Virus record (IMG/VR): IMGVR_UViG_3300042448_000683
Location: 1 to 22,801 of that record
Direction: 5' to 3' (one strand)
Source: a virus
DNA length: 22,801 bases
Shown here in pieces: positions 13,269 to 19,715 of this stretch. A program made the translations under genes and the position numbers. Below the pieces are notes generated by a model. The model saw only the letters and a program-made list of their open reading frames with translations. It was not told the origin of the DNA and searched no databases. How positions within the stretch are numbered: the stretch's first letter is position 1; each line of letters starts with the position of its first letter.

Positions 13269-13298
13269 TTGACAGGCTGGCTTCGGCGGTGCTTAGAT
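13269..13298 (+). promoter_or_regulatory. sigma70-like promoter for the ligase
   Basis: Plus strand carries TTGACA (13269-13274), an 18-base spacer, and TTAGAT (13293-13298). The -35 is a perfect match; the -10 is only partial. The ligase ATG follows six bases later, so a transcript from this promoter would be nearly leaderless, or the real -10 is slightly different. The gap is divergent, so this promoter serves the ligase and not the structural genes. Confidence 0.5.
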
Positions 13299-13304
13299 GC
13301 ATTT

Positions 13305-14201
13305 ATGTTCGACGACCCGGCCCTGACCAAGTTCTTCGGTATGCTACAGCGTATCGAGGAGCACCGCGTCATCCGGCCCATCAAGCGTAGGGTCGCTAAG
13401 GTTAGCCGTGGTCCTATGCTGGCCCGCCTGTATGCTGGCGAGACGCCTGCGTCCTATGTCTGCGAGCCCAAGGTCGACGGCCTCCGCGTCTTGATCACTG
13501 CGGACCTGTCCCGCCGCATCGTGCGCTTCGAGACCCGCAACGGAAACCCGATGCCCTCCCTCGACCATCTGGCCGAAGATGTGCTCGACCTCCTGTCTGG
13601 CAAGGACGGCGTCTGGCTGCTCGACGGCGAGGCCGTGTCCGGCAAGTCCTTCTTTACCTCAGTCGGCGCCCTTCGCTCCCAACAGTCTGCCGACGATGCC
13701 CGCGTCTGGCTGTTTGACCTTCCCTCTGTGGAGGGCGATTACAGCACCCGCCGTGCCTCGCTGGAGGCTTTGTTCGCCCAGTCCTACCCTACGTCCCTCC
13801 TGCTCATCCCGAGCGTCTCCTGCACCCCAGAGGAAGCCTTCCTCCGCTTTACCTCGGAGGGCTTCGAGGGTGCCATGGTCAAGGACACCGCCGCCCCCTA
13901 CTCCCAAGGCCTTCGCTCCAGGGCTTGGCTCAAGGTCAAGGACGCCGACACCACTGACGCCGAGATTGTCGACGTGGTCGAAGGCACGGGCAAGTGCGCC
14001 GGGATGGCTGGCCATATCGTCGTGCGCTGCGGACGCCGCCTCGTCAATGTCGGCACCGGCATGGATAACGCCACCCGCTCCGCCCTGCTTGCCGACAAGG
14101 CTTCAACCATCGGACGCACCGCCGAGGTCGTCTATCAGATGAAGACTCCTAAGGGTTCCCTGCGCCACCCCGTGTTTGTCGGAGTTCGCGGCGACAAGTA
14201 A
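13305..14201 (+). CDS. ATP-dependent DNA ligase
   Basis: Encodes 298 residues (MFDDPALTKF). Motif I is EPKVDG with nucleophile Lys56; motif III is VWLLDGEAV (103-111, Glu109); WLFDLP (135-140) is IIIa; EGAMVKD (188-194) is motif IV; WLKVKD (208-213) is motif V. The remaining 85 residues form an OB-fold domain ending LRHPVFVGVRGDK. The enzyme adenylylates Lys56 with ATP and seals nicks with 3'-OH and 5'-phosphate. It is small, lacking an extra N-terminal DNA-binding domain. It lies on the plus strand among minus-strand structural genes, and its stop directly abuts the stop of the neck-protein gene. An earlier in-frame start would overlap the divergent gene and promoter and was rejected. Confidence 0.9.
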   Translation: MFDDPALTKFFGMLQRIEEHRVIRPIKRRVAKVSRGPMLARLYAGETPASYVCEPKVDGLRVLITADLSRRIVRFETRNGNPMPSLDHLAEDVLDLLSGKDGVWLLDGEAVSGKSFFTSVGALRSQQSADDARVWLFDLPSVEGDYSTRRASLEALFAQSYPTSLLLIPSVSCTPEEAFLRFTSEGFEGAMVKDTAAPYSQGLRSRAWLKVKDADTTDAEIVDVVEGTGKCAGMAGHIVVRCGRRLVNVGTGMDNATRSALLADKASTIGRTAEVVYQMKTPKGSLRHPVFVGVRGDK

Positions 14202-15191
14202 TCATTTCTTATTGAAGCCGTCGATGTCCTGCTGAAGGAGTCGCTTGATTCGCTTGGGCATTTGCTTGACGCGGTTTCCGTAGACTAGTGCGAGGACATT
14301 AGCCTGGTCTGCGATGCCGTTGATGTTGCCGTCCGCGTTGAATACTATGACGTCGACGTCTTTGTCCGACGAGCTGATCGTGTTCTTTCCCTGAACAGTC
14401 TTGTGTCGGGTAATCCATGCGGCGTTGAGCAGCTTGACTCCGAAGTCTTTTGGGACGCCATTGATGACTGGCTTGGGAAGGGTGCGAAGAGCCATAGCCC
14501 AGCCGGACTTGATTGAGCCGACAGTCTTTTGCCTCTGCATGATGTATCGGTCTAGGTCTGGCTTGTTCTCAGCAACATATCGGCTCATTTTTTCGACTCC
14601 GCTGACGTTGCGTCCTGACTTCCAAAGTCGGCCACCTTCGCGCTGATAAATGGGCTTATAGACTGCGTGGATTTCAGCGATGGACTGAAGGCTTGCCTGA
14701 TTGAGAGATTCATTGGCTACCTTGTTCCCGATGCGGTTAAAGTAGTTCCGCAGCTTCTTGAACCCCCAGACAGTTCCAAAGCCGTTGTAACGGTCAGAGA
14801 GCATCCGGGCCAAAAAGCCGTTGCTGTTAAGGATAGGCGAGTTCTTGGCCGCGACTTTCCAGAATAACGAGGCGTTATCCGTAAGGGCTAGGGAGCCGAG
14901 GCGCTTAACCACCCGGGCACGCTGGGTGTCCTTCGTGCCGCCAGACATTGGGACGACTACCTTGCCGACGTCTCGGTCAATGGCCTGCTCGCCTGCCTTC
15001 TTCGCGGCTTTGGACAGGCCGTCACCCCCGCCCTTAGCCAGGGGAGGGGTAAAGGTCGCCGCGTCACTGCAAGCCAAGGCGGCCTGTTCCAGCGCCGCGT
15101 CTCGTAGGGTCTGCTTGGACTTAGAGGCGTACTTCTGGATGGCCGCCATGAAGTCCGCGTAGGACTTGGGCTCAATGACGACCTTGACCAC
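14202..15191 (-). CDS. neck / minor structural protein (gp10-like candidate)
   Basis: Encodes 329 residues from a GTG at 15191 (MVKVVIEPKSYADFMAAIQK). The helical N-terminal half with 'AALEQAALACSDAATFTPPLAKGGG' resembles HK97 gp10-like or minor head-tail connector proteins, in which a helix precedes a 'tPv.tG.l' segment. The remainder is alpha/beta and basic, with no membrane segment. The longer size than usual gp10 family members (about 150) suggests an extra domain. It lies between the head-tail joining candidate and the tail terminator, where neck proteins are encoded. Its stop abuts the convergent ligase stop with no gap. Confidence 0.5.
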   Translation of the reverse strand: MVKVVIEPKSYADFMAAIQKYASKSKQTLRDAALEQAALACSDAATFTPPLAKGGGDGLSKAAKKAGEQAIDRDVGKVVVPMSGGTKDTQRARVVKRLGSLALTDNASLFWKVAAKNSPILNSNGFLARMLSDRYNGFGTVWGFKKLRNYFNRIGNKVANESLNQASLQSIAEIHAVYKPIYQREGGRLWKSGRNVSGVEKMSRYVAENKPDLDRYIMQRQKTVGSIKSGWAMALRTLPKPVINGVPKDFGVKLLNAAWITRHKTVQGKNTISSSDKDVDVIVFNADGNINGIADQANVLALVYGNRVKQMPKRIKRLLQQDIDGFNKK

Positions 15192-15196
15192 AGGGG

Positions 15197-15577
15197 TTAC
15201 TGGTTATCGTCGATGACGACGAGCGTGATCCATGCCGACCCGGGCTTGTAGGTCTGGCTCGTGATGCGGACGGTCTTCCCGCCGGCCACGATCTTCTTCC
15301 CCTGGGCGAGGGAGGCGATGGGGGCACCCGAGGACAGTAGGGCCGCCGATGCCCCCGTAGACCCGTCTGGCTGGCTCCAGGAGGCCGTTACAGCGGGGAG
15401 CCTGACCGTATACTGGGTCCGCTCCATATACCCCCCTGCTTCGAGCACGGTCGAGACGGCGGGGTCGGAGATGAGGCAGGAGAAGGTGATGGCCCCAGAG
15501 TTGGCCGACCCGGCCACGCCGAAGTCCGCCACCATCTCTTTGGCGTCATTGAGAAACTCGGTTCCGTAGAGGCTCAT
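15197..15577 (-). CDS. head-tail joining protein candidate
   Basis: Encodes 126 residues from the ATG at 15577 (MSLYGTEFLNDAKEMVADFG). The protein is strand-rich after the first helix (AITFSCLISDP, RTQYTVRLPAVTASWSQ, KTVRITSQTY, SAWITLVVID), like small gpFII-type joining proteins. It follows the major capsid gene and precedes the neck protein, the typical position. An ATG further upstream in the same frame lies within the terminator loop and would give an unlikely N-terminus, so it was rejected. The start follows a good copy of the recurrent motif. Confidence 0.5.
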   Translation of the reverse strand: MSLYGTEFLNDAKEMVADFGVAGSANSGAITFSCLISDPAVSTVLEAGGYMERTQYTVRLPAVTASWSQPDGSTGASAALLSSGAPIASLAQGKKIVAGGKTVRITSQTYKPGSAWITLVVIDDNQ

Positions 15578-15583
15578 CCTATA

Positions 15584-15600
15584 CTTGCCCGGATTGGTAG
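15584..15600 (-). promoter_or_regulatory. recurrent pre-start motif, copy before head-tail joining gene
   Basis: Minus strand reads CTACCAATCCGGGCAAG, followed by TATAGG and then the ATG at 15577. A C5 run lies just upstream. This copy comes immediately after the capsid terminator, so it is where either a new transcript or a ribosome would need to start. Confidence 0.45.
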
Positions 15601-15607
15601 GGGGCAC

Positions 15608-15634
15608 AAAAAAGGCCCCCATTGCTGGGAGCCT
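15608..15634 (-). terminator. intrinsic terminator after the major capsid gene
   Basis: On the minus strand AGGCTCCC pairs with GGGGGCCT (one G-T wobble) around a six-base loop AGCAAT and is followed directly by six T. It is the only textbook rho-independent terminator I see here. It lies 25 bases after the capsid stop. It would attenuate expression of downstream genes relative to the capsid. Confidence 0.8.
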
Positions 15635-15659
15635 CGTTTGTTTGCCTTGCGGCGGCTGA

Positions 15660-16529
15660 TTAGGCCGTGGTGAGGCGGTTGAGCGAGGTCGCGCGACCGA
15701 CAGCGGCACCGAAGAGCAGCGTGGCGGTGACGTTGTAGTAACCGCTCTGCTCCTGGCCCATGAGGACCTGGACGCCGAGGCCGGTGTCGGCGTCGACAGC
15801 GTTGGCGACTTCGAAGCCCGGGATTTCGGACATCGGGAGGGCCGAGGCGACAGCGATGGCGTCAGCGCCGCACGAGAAGCCAGCGAGGCTTTCCGCGTTG
15901 GCAGGGAGGCTGTTCCACTGGTAGACCGAGGCGCCAGCGAGGGTGCCAATCTGGCCGGAGGTCAGGATGCCAGCACCGAGGACGGAGTTACCGATGATGG
16001 TAGCGTCGGCGAGAAGGCCGTTAGCGTAGGTCGGGTTAAGGATGAACGCGCGGGGTTCAGCGGCCTTGGCGGCGTCGAGCACGCCCTTGGAGGCGACGAC
16101 TTCAGCGTAGGTCAGGCCAGCGCCGGTGTTCGTGCCAGAAGCGAAGTTCGCAACGGTGATGAGCGCGCCGATTTCAGCCAGGCACTTTTCAGCGAGGGCG
16201 TTGGCGGCGGTCGGGACGAAGGCGTTGGAGAGGAACTGAGCGCCATACATCTTGACGTCGAGGGGCGAGAAGCGGCTCGACACCTTAAAGTGCTTGAGGG
16301 TGACGTTGGCGGCGGTGATCGTCGCGTCGTCTTGGGTGAGGTAACCGCCGGTCGAGAACTCGGTGGCGGTGGAGGTGCCGATCAGCGGAACCTGGACCGT
16401 CTTGCCGGCGCCGGATTCGGCAGCGGTGAAGACGGACGAGAAGGCGCGGAGGGCCGGGAGCTTGCCCTTGAGGGAAGCGATGACGCTTTCAGCGAGGATG
16501 CTGGGAGCGACTGCGATGGAGTTAGCCAT
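15660..16529 (-). CDS. major capsid protein (HK97-fold-like)
   Basis: Encodes 289 residues (MANSIAVAPSILAESVIASL). The sequence has an N-terminal helix, a loop-and-strand segment (SGAGKTVQVPLIGTSTATEFSTGGYLTQDD), a long helix region (AANALAEKCLAEIGALITV) and a C-terminal strand block (GYYNVTATLLFGAAVGRATSLNRLTTA). This matches short HK97-fold coat proteins that assemble into icosahedral heads. No delta domain is fused; a separate scaffold-like protein is encoded just upstream. Ala-rich with strong codon bias. The only clear intrinsic terminator in the window follows it, consistent with high expression. Confidence 0.8.
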   Translation of the reverse strand: MANSIAVAPSILAESVIASLKGKLPALRAFSSVFTAAESGAGKTVQVPLIGTSTATEFSTGGYLTQDDATITAANVTLKHFKVSSRFSPLDVKMYGAQFLSNAFVPTAANALAEKCLAEIGALITVANFASGTNTGAGLTYAEVVASKGVLDAAKAAEPRAFILNPTYANGLLADATIIGNSVLGAGILTSGQIGTLAGASVYQWNSLPANAESLAGFSCGADAIAVASALPMSEIPGFEVANAVDADTGLGVQVLMGQEQSGYYNVTATLLFGAAVGRATSLNRLTTA

Positions 16530-16562
16530 GATGTGTTAGGATAGGGTGAGGGTTGAGGGAAA

Positions 16563-17003
16563 TTAGATGCAGGCCTTGATGATGGCGTGCTTATGAGCGG
16601 CGAAGTATTCGTTGCGCTCTTTGGAGCCGACCGCCAGGGACATGAAGGTGGCGAGGTGGTCGACGGCTTCGGCGGTGGGCTTGCCATCCGCAGGGCTGAG
16701 TTCGACCGGGGAGACGCCGACGGAGGCCACGATCTTGGCGGCTTCCTTGGAGGCGCTGACCTTGCTGGCTTCGTGCTCGGCGACGAGGGCCTTGAAGGAC
16801 TCGGACTCCTTGACGGCCACTTCGAGGGCGGCGGTCAGTTCGGCGAGCTTGGCGTCCTTGGACGCGGCTTCGACCTTGAGGCTTTCGAGTTCGGCAGAGA
16901 CGCCGACCGTCATCTTCTCGACAGTGGTGCGGAGGTCGTCGCGTTCGGCGGTGAGGCCAGAGACGGCGGCGGTGGCGGCGAGCAGCTGTTCTTCGATGGT
17001 CAT
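16563..17003 (-). CDS. scaffold-like protein with coiled coil
   Basis: Encodes 146 residues (MTIEEQLLAATAAVSGLTAE). Residues 1-90 form an almost continuous coiled coil (TAERDDLRTTVEKM, LESLKVEAASKDAKLAELTAALEVAVKE). The remainder is helical and ends in basic residues (ERNEYFAAHKHAIIKACI). Its position between the protease and the major capsid gene, its acidity and its helical form fit a head scaffold that guides coat assembly and is removed by the protease. The start is preceded by a copy of the recurrent motif. Confidence 0.6.
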   Translation of the reverse strand: MTIEEQLLAATAAVSGLTAERDDLRTTVEKMTVGVSAELESLKVEAASKDAKLAELTAALEVAVKESESFKALVAEHEASKVSASKEAAKIVASVGVSPVELSPADGKPTAEAVDHLATFMSLAVGSKERNEYFAAHKHAIIKACI

Positions 17004-17010
17004 CTTAGAT

Positions 17011-17027
17011 TTGCGGTTAATGGAATT
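17011..17027 (-). promoter_or_regulatory. recurrent pre-start motif, copy before scaffold gene
   Basis: Minus strand reads AATTCCATTAACCGCAA, overlapping the protease stop and ending seven bases before the ATG at 17003. It is a diverged copy, matching the ATTCCA...CGCAA form found before the tail tube gene. Confidence 0.35.
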
Positions 17028-17811
17028 AGAACGAACGCAGGGCGTCGTTGAAAGAGTCGGCCAAGCCCGTGACCAAGCCCTGGGCGGCGGCCTGCTTGCC
17101 GGAGAAGGTCTGGCCTTCCATGGCCTCGGCCTTCACCATCTTGCGCTTCATGTTCACGGCTTCCTTAAACTCGGAGTGGATGGTTTCGACGGATGCTTGA
17201 AGATTCTGCATTTGGTCCTCATTCAAACTGGTACCTTCGATTCCAGCCCCCTTGAATTTTCCGCTTTTTAGGACCACCATCTTGATACCAGCCATCTTGG
17301 CGGCTTCGGAGTAGTCAGGGATGGCCATGTAGACGCCGATGGAGCCTACGGAACTTGAGGGACTGGCGGTCACTTTATCGCTAGCCGAGGAAATCCAGTA
17401 TGCGGCCGATGCCATCTCGCTATCGGTATAGGCCATCGTGGGCTTACCGAGGTTGCGAATCTTGTTGGCCAGTTCCTCGACGCCGGTGACCGTGCCACCA
17501 GGGGAAGAGACTTGGAAGGCAATCTTCTCGACCGCAGGGTCGGCAGCCATCGCGTCGACCTGATCAGACAGGTCGTTGATGTCCACGGCGCCCATCATCT
17601 TTTCGAGCGGGGACAGGCCCTTGCCGATTACGCCGACTACCGGGATGATGCCGATGCCGTCGACGACGTAGGGCTTAGGGGCCACGCCGAAGAGCTGCGC
17701 GAGCATATCAGTGAAGCCGAACTTCTCGGCGAGGACCGCGTGGTCTTTGGCCTTGGTCGGGTCGATGAGAAGGGGCTCGCGGCCCGACAGTCCGTTGGTG
17801 AGGAAACGCAT
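17026..17811 (-). CDS. S49-family head maturation protease
   Basis: Encodes 261 residues (MRFLTNGLSGREPLLIDPTK) from the ATG at 17811. The core has GIIPVVGVIGKG, then VSSPGGTVTGVEELANKI (oxyanion-side segment), then MASAAYWISSASDKVTASPSSSVGSIGVY. Ser135 in 'MASAAYW' matches the SppA/gpC nucleophile, and Lys187 in LKSGKFKGAG (52 residues later, as in bacterial SppA) is the likely general base. The known role is to cleave scaffold and portal-associated proteins during head maturation. It lies between portal and scaffold as in lambda-type phages. The longer in-frame start would run deep into the portal gene and was rejected. Confidence 0.8.
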   Translation of the reverse strand: MRFLTNGLSGREPLLIDPTKAKDHAVLAEKFGFTDMLAQLFGVAPKPYVVDGIGIIPVVGVIGKGLSPLEKMMGAVDINDLSDQVDAMAADPAVEKIAFQVSSPGGTVTGVEELANKIRNLGKPTMAYTDSEMASAAYWISSASDKVTASPSSSVGSIGVYMAIPDYSEAAKMAGIKMVVLKSGKFKGAGIEGTSLNEDQMQNLQASVETIHSEFKEAVNMKRKMVKAEAMEGQTFSGKQAAAQGLVTGLADSFNDALRSF

Positions 17812-17815
17812 AAAG

Positions 17816-19342
17816 TTAGGAGTTGGGTTGGTCTTCGGATTCGGGCTCTTCCTGGTCAGAGGGTTCGTCCTCCATCTCGGGGGACTCAGGGCCTTCCATG
17901 ACGTCGCCGCTGATCGTGCCGACCGGGGTGTTGGACGGACGGAACAGCAGTTCAAACGGGATGCCGTATTGCTCGGCCAAGTCCTTGATGTGGACCATAT
18001 CGGACGCGCGCTTGGCCATCTCGGTGCGGAAGTCTAGGCCGCGCTGGGCGTAGAGCTCAGACATGGACAGCAGGCCCATCTCGACGTCAGCCCGGTCGTT
18101 CGCGGCTTCGCGGCCAGCGTCGACGGTGACGGACTTCGGGGTCGTCCAGGATACGCGGTTCCAGTCCGGGTCGTCAGGCAGTTCGCCGGCGGCGATGCCT
18201 TGGCCGATGATGTAACCCCACGTCGGAACGCAGAAGTTCTCGATCATGATGGTCTGATACTTCGAGAAGACGCGGCCAGCCTTGGCAGTGATGAGGCGGA
18301 CGGTGGCGCCGCCGAGCTTGGATGAGTCGCCGACGAACTCGTAAGGCAGGACGCCCTGCGAGATGTCTCGTTCCAGCGCCGCGAGGAAGCCGGTGAAGGT
18401 GGCGTTGGGGCGGTTGCTCTGGAAGGACGTCATGTCCTCCCCGGGCTCAAGGGCGATGAGTTTGCCGCCCATCGTGTTGGCGAGGTTGGCGTAGGAGCCT
18501 GTGCCGGTCGCGCCCAGTTCGTTGGCCATGTCGCCGTCGAGGATGCCGCCAGCCTTCTTGATGATGCGGGTCACGTCGCCGTTGTCCTTCACGGCCTGCT
18601 TCTCAAGGGCGAGGATTTCCATCTCGTCCTGGATTGAGTTGATGGAGTGCTGGAGCAGGGGCACGCCGCGGGCGCCGGAGGCATACTCCTGGTCGACCAC
18701 CATCATCATCGACTGAGCGAGAATCTGGCGGGACGAGCCGTCGGAGCGGTAGATGTTCACGGCGATGTATTCGCCATACGGACCGAACTGGATGCCGTCG
18801 TGCATACCCTCGGGCACCTTGCCTTCGAGAGGGTCGCCGACGCGGTGGGCTTCCATCAGCTGGAGTTTCGCTTCCCCGGCGCCGTTACGCACCTTGGCGG
18901 CGAACGAGTCACCGTCGCGGATCATGCCGCGGAGAAGGATGGACTGAGCCTGATAGAACGAGAAGCGGTTCGTGATGTCGATGCGCTTGGCCTTCTCGGC
19001 GAAGTAAGCCTCGTAGCGTTCCTGCATCTCCGGGGTCGACGCGTGGCTCTGCGGCTTGATGCCGTCGCCCACGGTGTAGAGGCAGATGTCGGCCAGAATC
19101 TGTTTGAACAGGCCGGAGTTCCGCTCGGCCCAGCGGCACTTGCGGACCATCGTCAGGCGGTCGTAAGGAGTCAGGTCGCGGCGGAGGTCACGCGGTTCGG
19201 CGCCGTAGGCCGCACGGCGGGCACGCGTAACGCCGATGCTCTGCCAATCGCCGTAGGAGGCCTGCGGCTGCGGGGCGGTCGGGGCAGGCGTCACCGGCTT
19301 GGGACGCAGGCTGACGGTCTTAATCTTCTTGCGGATGGCCAT
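17816..19342 (-). CDS. portal protein (lambda gpB-like)
   Basis: Encodes 508 residues (MAIRKKIKTVSLRPKPVTPA). The central part has the lambda-type portal pattern: RKCRWAERNSGLFKQILADI, FSFYQAQSILLRGMIRDGDSF, ALEKQAVKDNGDVTRIIKKAG and, near the C-terminus, 'WNRVSWTTPKSVTVDAGREAANDRADVEMGLLSMSELYAQRGLDF'-type sequence spanning residues about 392-440. The C-terminal tail is acidic (EEPESEDQPNS). Portal proteins form the dodecameric channel through which DNA is packaged by the terminase. The gene lies between gpW-like and protease genes, the lambda order. Confidence 0.9.
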   Translation of the reverse strand: MAIRKKIKTVSLRPKPVTPAPTAPQPQASYGDWQSIGVTRARRAAYGAEPRDLRRDLTPYDRLTMVRKCRWAERNSGLFKQILADICLYTVGDGIKPQSHASTPEMQERYEAYFAEKAKRIDITNRFSFYQAQSILLRGMIRDGDSFAAKVRNGAGEAKLQLMEAHRVGDPLEGKVPEGMHDGIQFGPYGEYIAVNIYRSDGSSRQILAQSMMMVVDQEYASGARGVPLLQHSINSIQDEMEILALEKQAVKDNGDVTRIIKKAGGILDGDMANELGATGTGSYANLANTMGGKLIALEPGEDMTSFQSNRPNATFTGFLAALERDISQGVLPYEFVGDSSKLGGATVRLITAKAGRVFSKYQTIMIENFCVPTWGYIIGQGIAAGELPDDPDWNRVSWTTPKSVTVDAGREAANDRADVEMGLLSMSELYAQRGLDFRTEMAKRASDMVHIKDLAEQYGIPFELLFRPSNTPVGTISGDVMEGPESPEMEDEPSDQEEPESEDQPNS

Positions 19343-19347
19343 GGAAA

Positions 19348-19602
19348 TTAGTCCTGACGGTTCTGCCAGTCGGTCGAGATGATCGTGCGACGAGCGCCGT
19401 AGGTCGAAGGGTCGAGGCGGCTCAGGGCGAACATAGCCTCGGCGAGCATATCCTTCGGGGGCATGGCGAACTGCTTGGACGCGGACGAGCCTGAGTCGGA
19501 GTAGGACATCAGGGTCTTACCTTCGGTGATCATGGAGACCGCCTTGGCTTTGATGTCTAGGAGTTCGCACTCCGTAAGTCCGATAAAGAGTCCAGAGGCC
19601 AT
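19348..19602 (-). CDS. gpW-like head-tail joining protein
   Basis: Encodes 84 residues (MASGLFIGLTECELLDIKAK). It has a helix with 'ECELLDIKAKAVSMITEGKTLMSYSDSGSS' followed by 'DMLAEAMFALSRLDPSTYG', the pattern of small gpW-like proteins encoded between large terminase and portal. In lambda, gpW binds the portal ring after packaging and is needed for tail joining. An in-frame TAA directly precedes the ATG at 19602, which fixes this start. A copy of the recurrent motif lies just upstream. Confidence 0.65.
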   Translation of the reverse strand: MASGLFIGLTECELLDIKAKAVSMITEGKTLMSYSDSGSSASKQFAMPPKDMLAEAMFALSRLDPSTYGARRTIISTDWQNRQD

Positions 19603-19658
19603 TTAAACTTGCCGAGAATGGAAGTTAAAAGGGGGGTGCGCCGCCCAGCCCACGCCAT
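19557..19658 (-). CDS. possible leader ORF with a strong Shine-Dalgarno sequence
   Basis: A 33-residue frame (MAWAGRRTPLLTSILGKFKW, ending LRSANS) in the gap between the terminase and gpW-like genes. It is preceded by GGGAGGAAGA, the best Shine-Dalgarno match I see here, 7-9 bases before the ATG. It overlaps the first 46 bases of the gpW-like gene in another frame. No homology is recognised. It could be a translated leader coupled to gpW or simply chance. Confidence 0.25.
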   Translation of the reverse strand: MAWAGRRTPLLTSILGKFKWPLDSLSDLRSANS

Positions 19659-19715
19659 GAGTCTCTTCCTCCCACGACACTAAACGACGCACCCTTGCTG
19701 ATAGCGTGCCAAGGG
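19603..19715 (-). promoter_or_regulatory. non-coding gap between terminase and gpW gene
   Basis: A 113-bp gap. It holds a GGGTGCG/CGCACCC inverted repeat (19634-19640 and 19688-19694), which could pair across 47 bases and would place the SD and ATG of the possible leader ORF in the loop. No intrinsic terminator or promoter is placed. Confidence 0.4.
19608..19624 (-). promoter_or_regulatory. recurrent pre-start motif, copy before gpW gene
   Basis: Minus strand reads CTTCCATTCTCGGCAAG, then TTTAA and the ATG at 19602. A C6 run lies nine bases upstream. Spacing is five bases. Confidence 0.45.

Noticed and set aside
15197-15949. Longer start for the head-tail joining gene
   Set aside because: It would run through the capsid terminator and antisense-like Ser/Pro/Arg-rich sequence from the capsid gene. 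The ATG at 15577 is preceded by the recurrent motif.
18647-19351. Plus-strand open frame of 234 codons opposite the portal gene
   Set aside because: The minus strand encodes a clear lambda-type portal protein here; the antisense frame is Val/His-rich without a domain.
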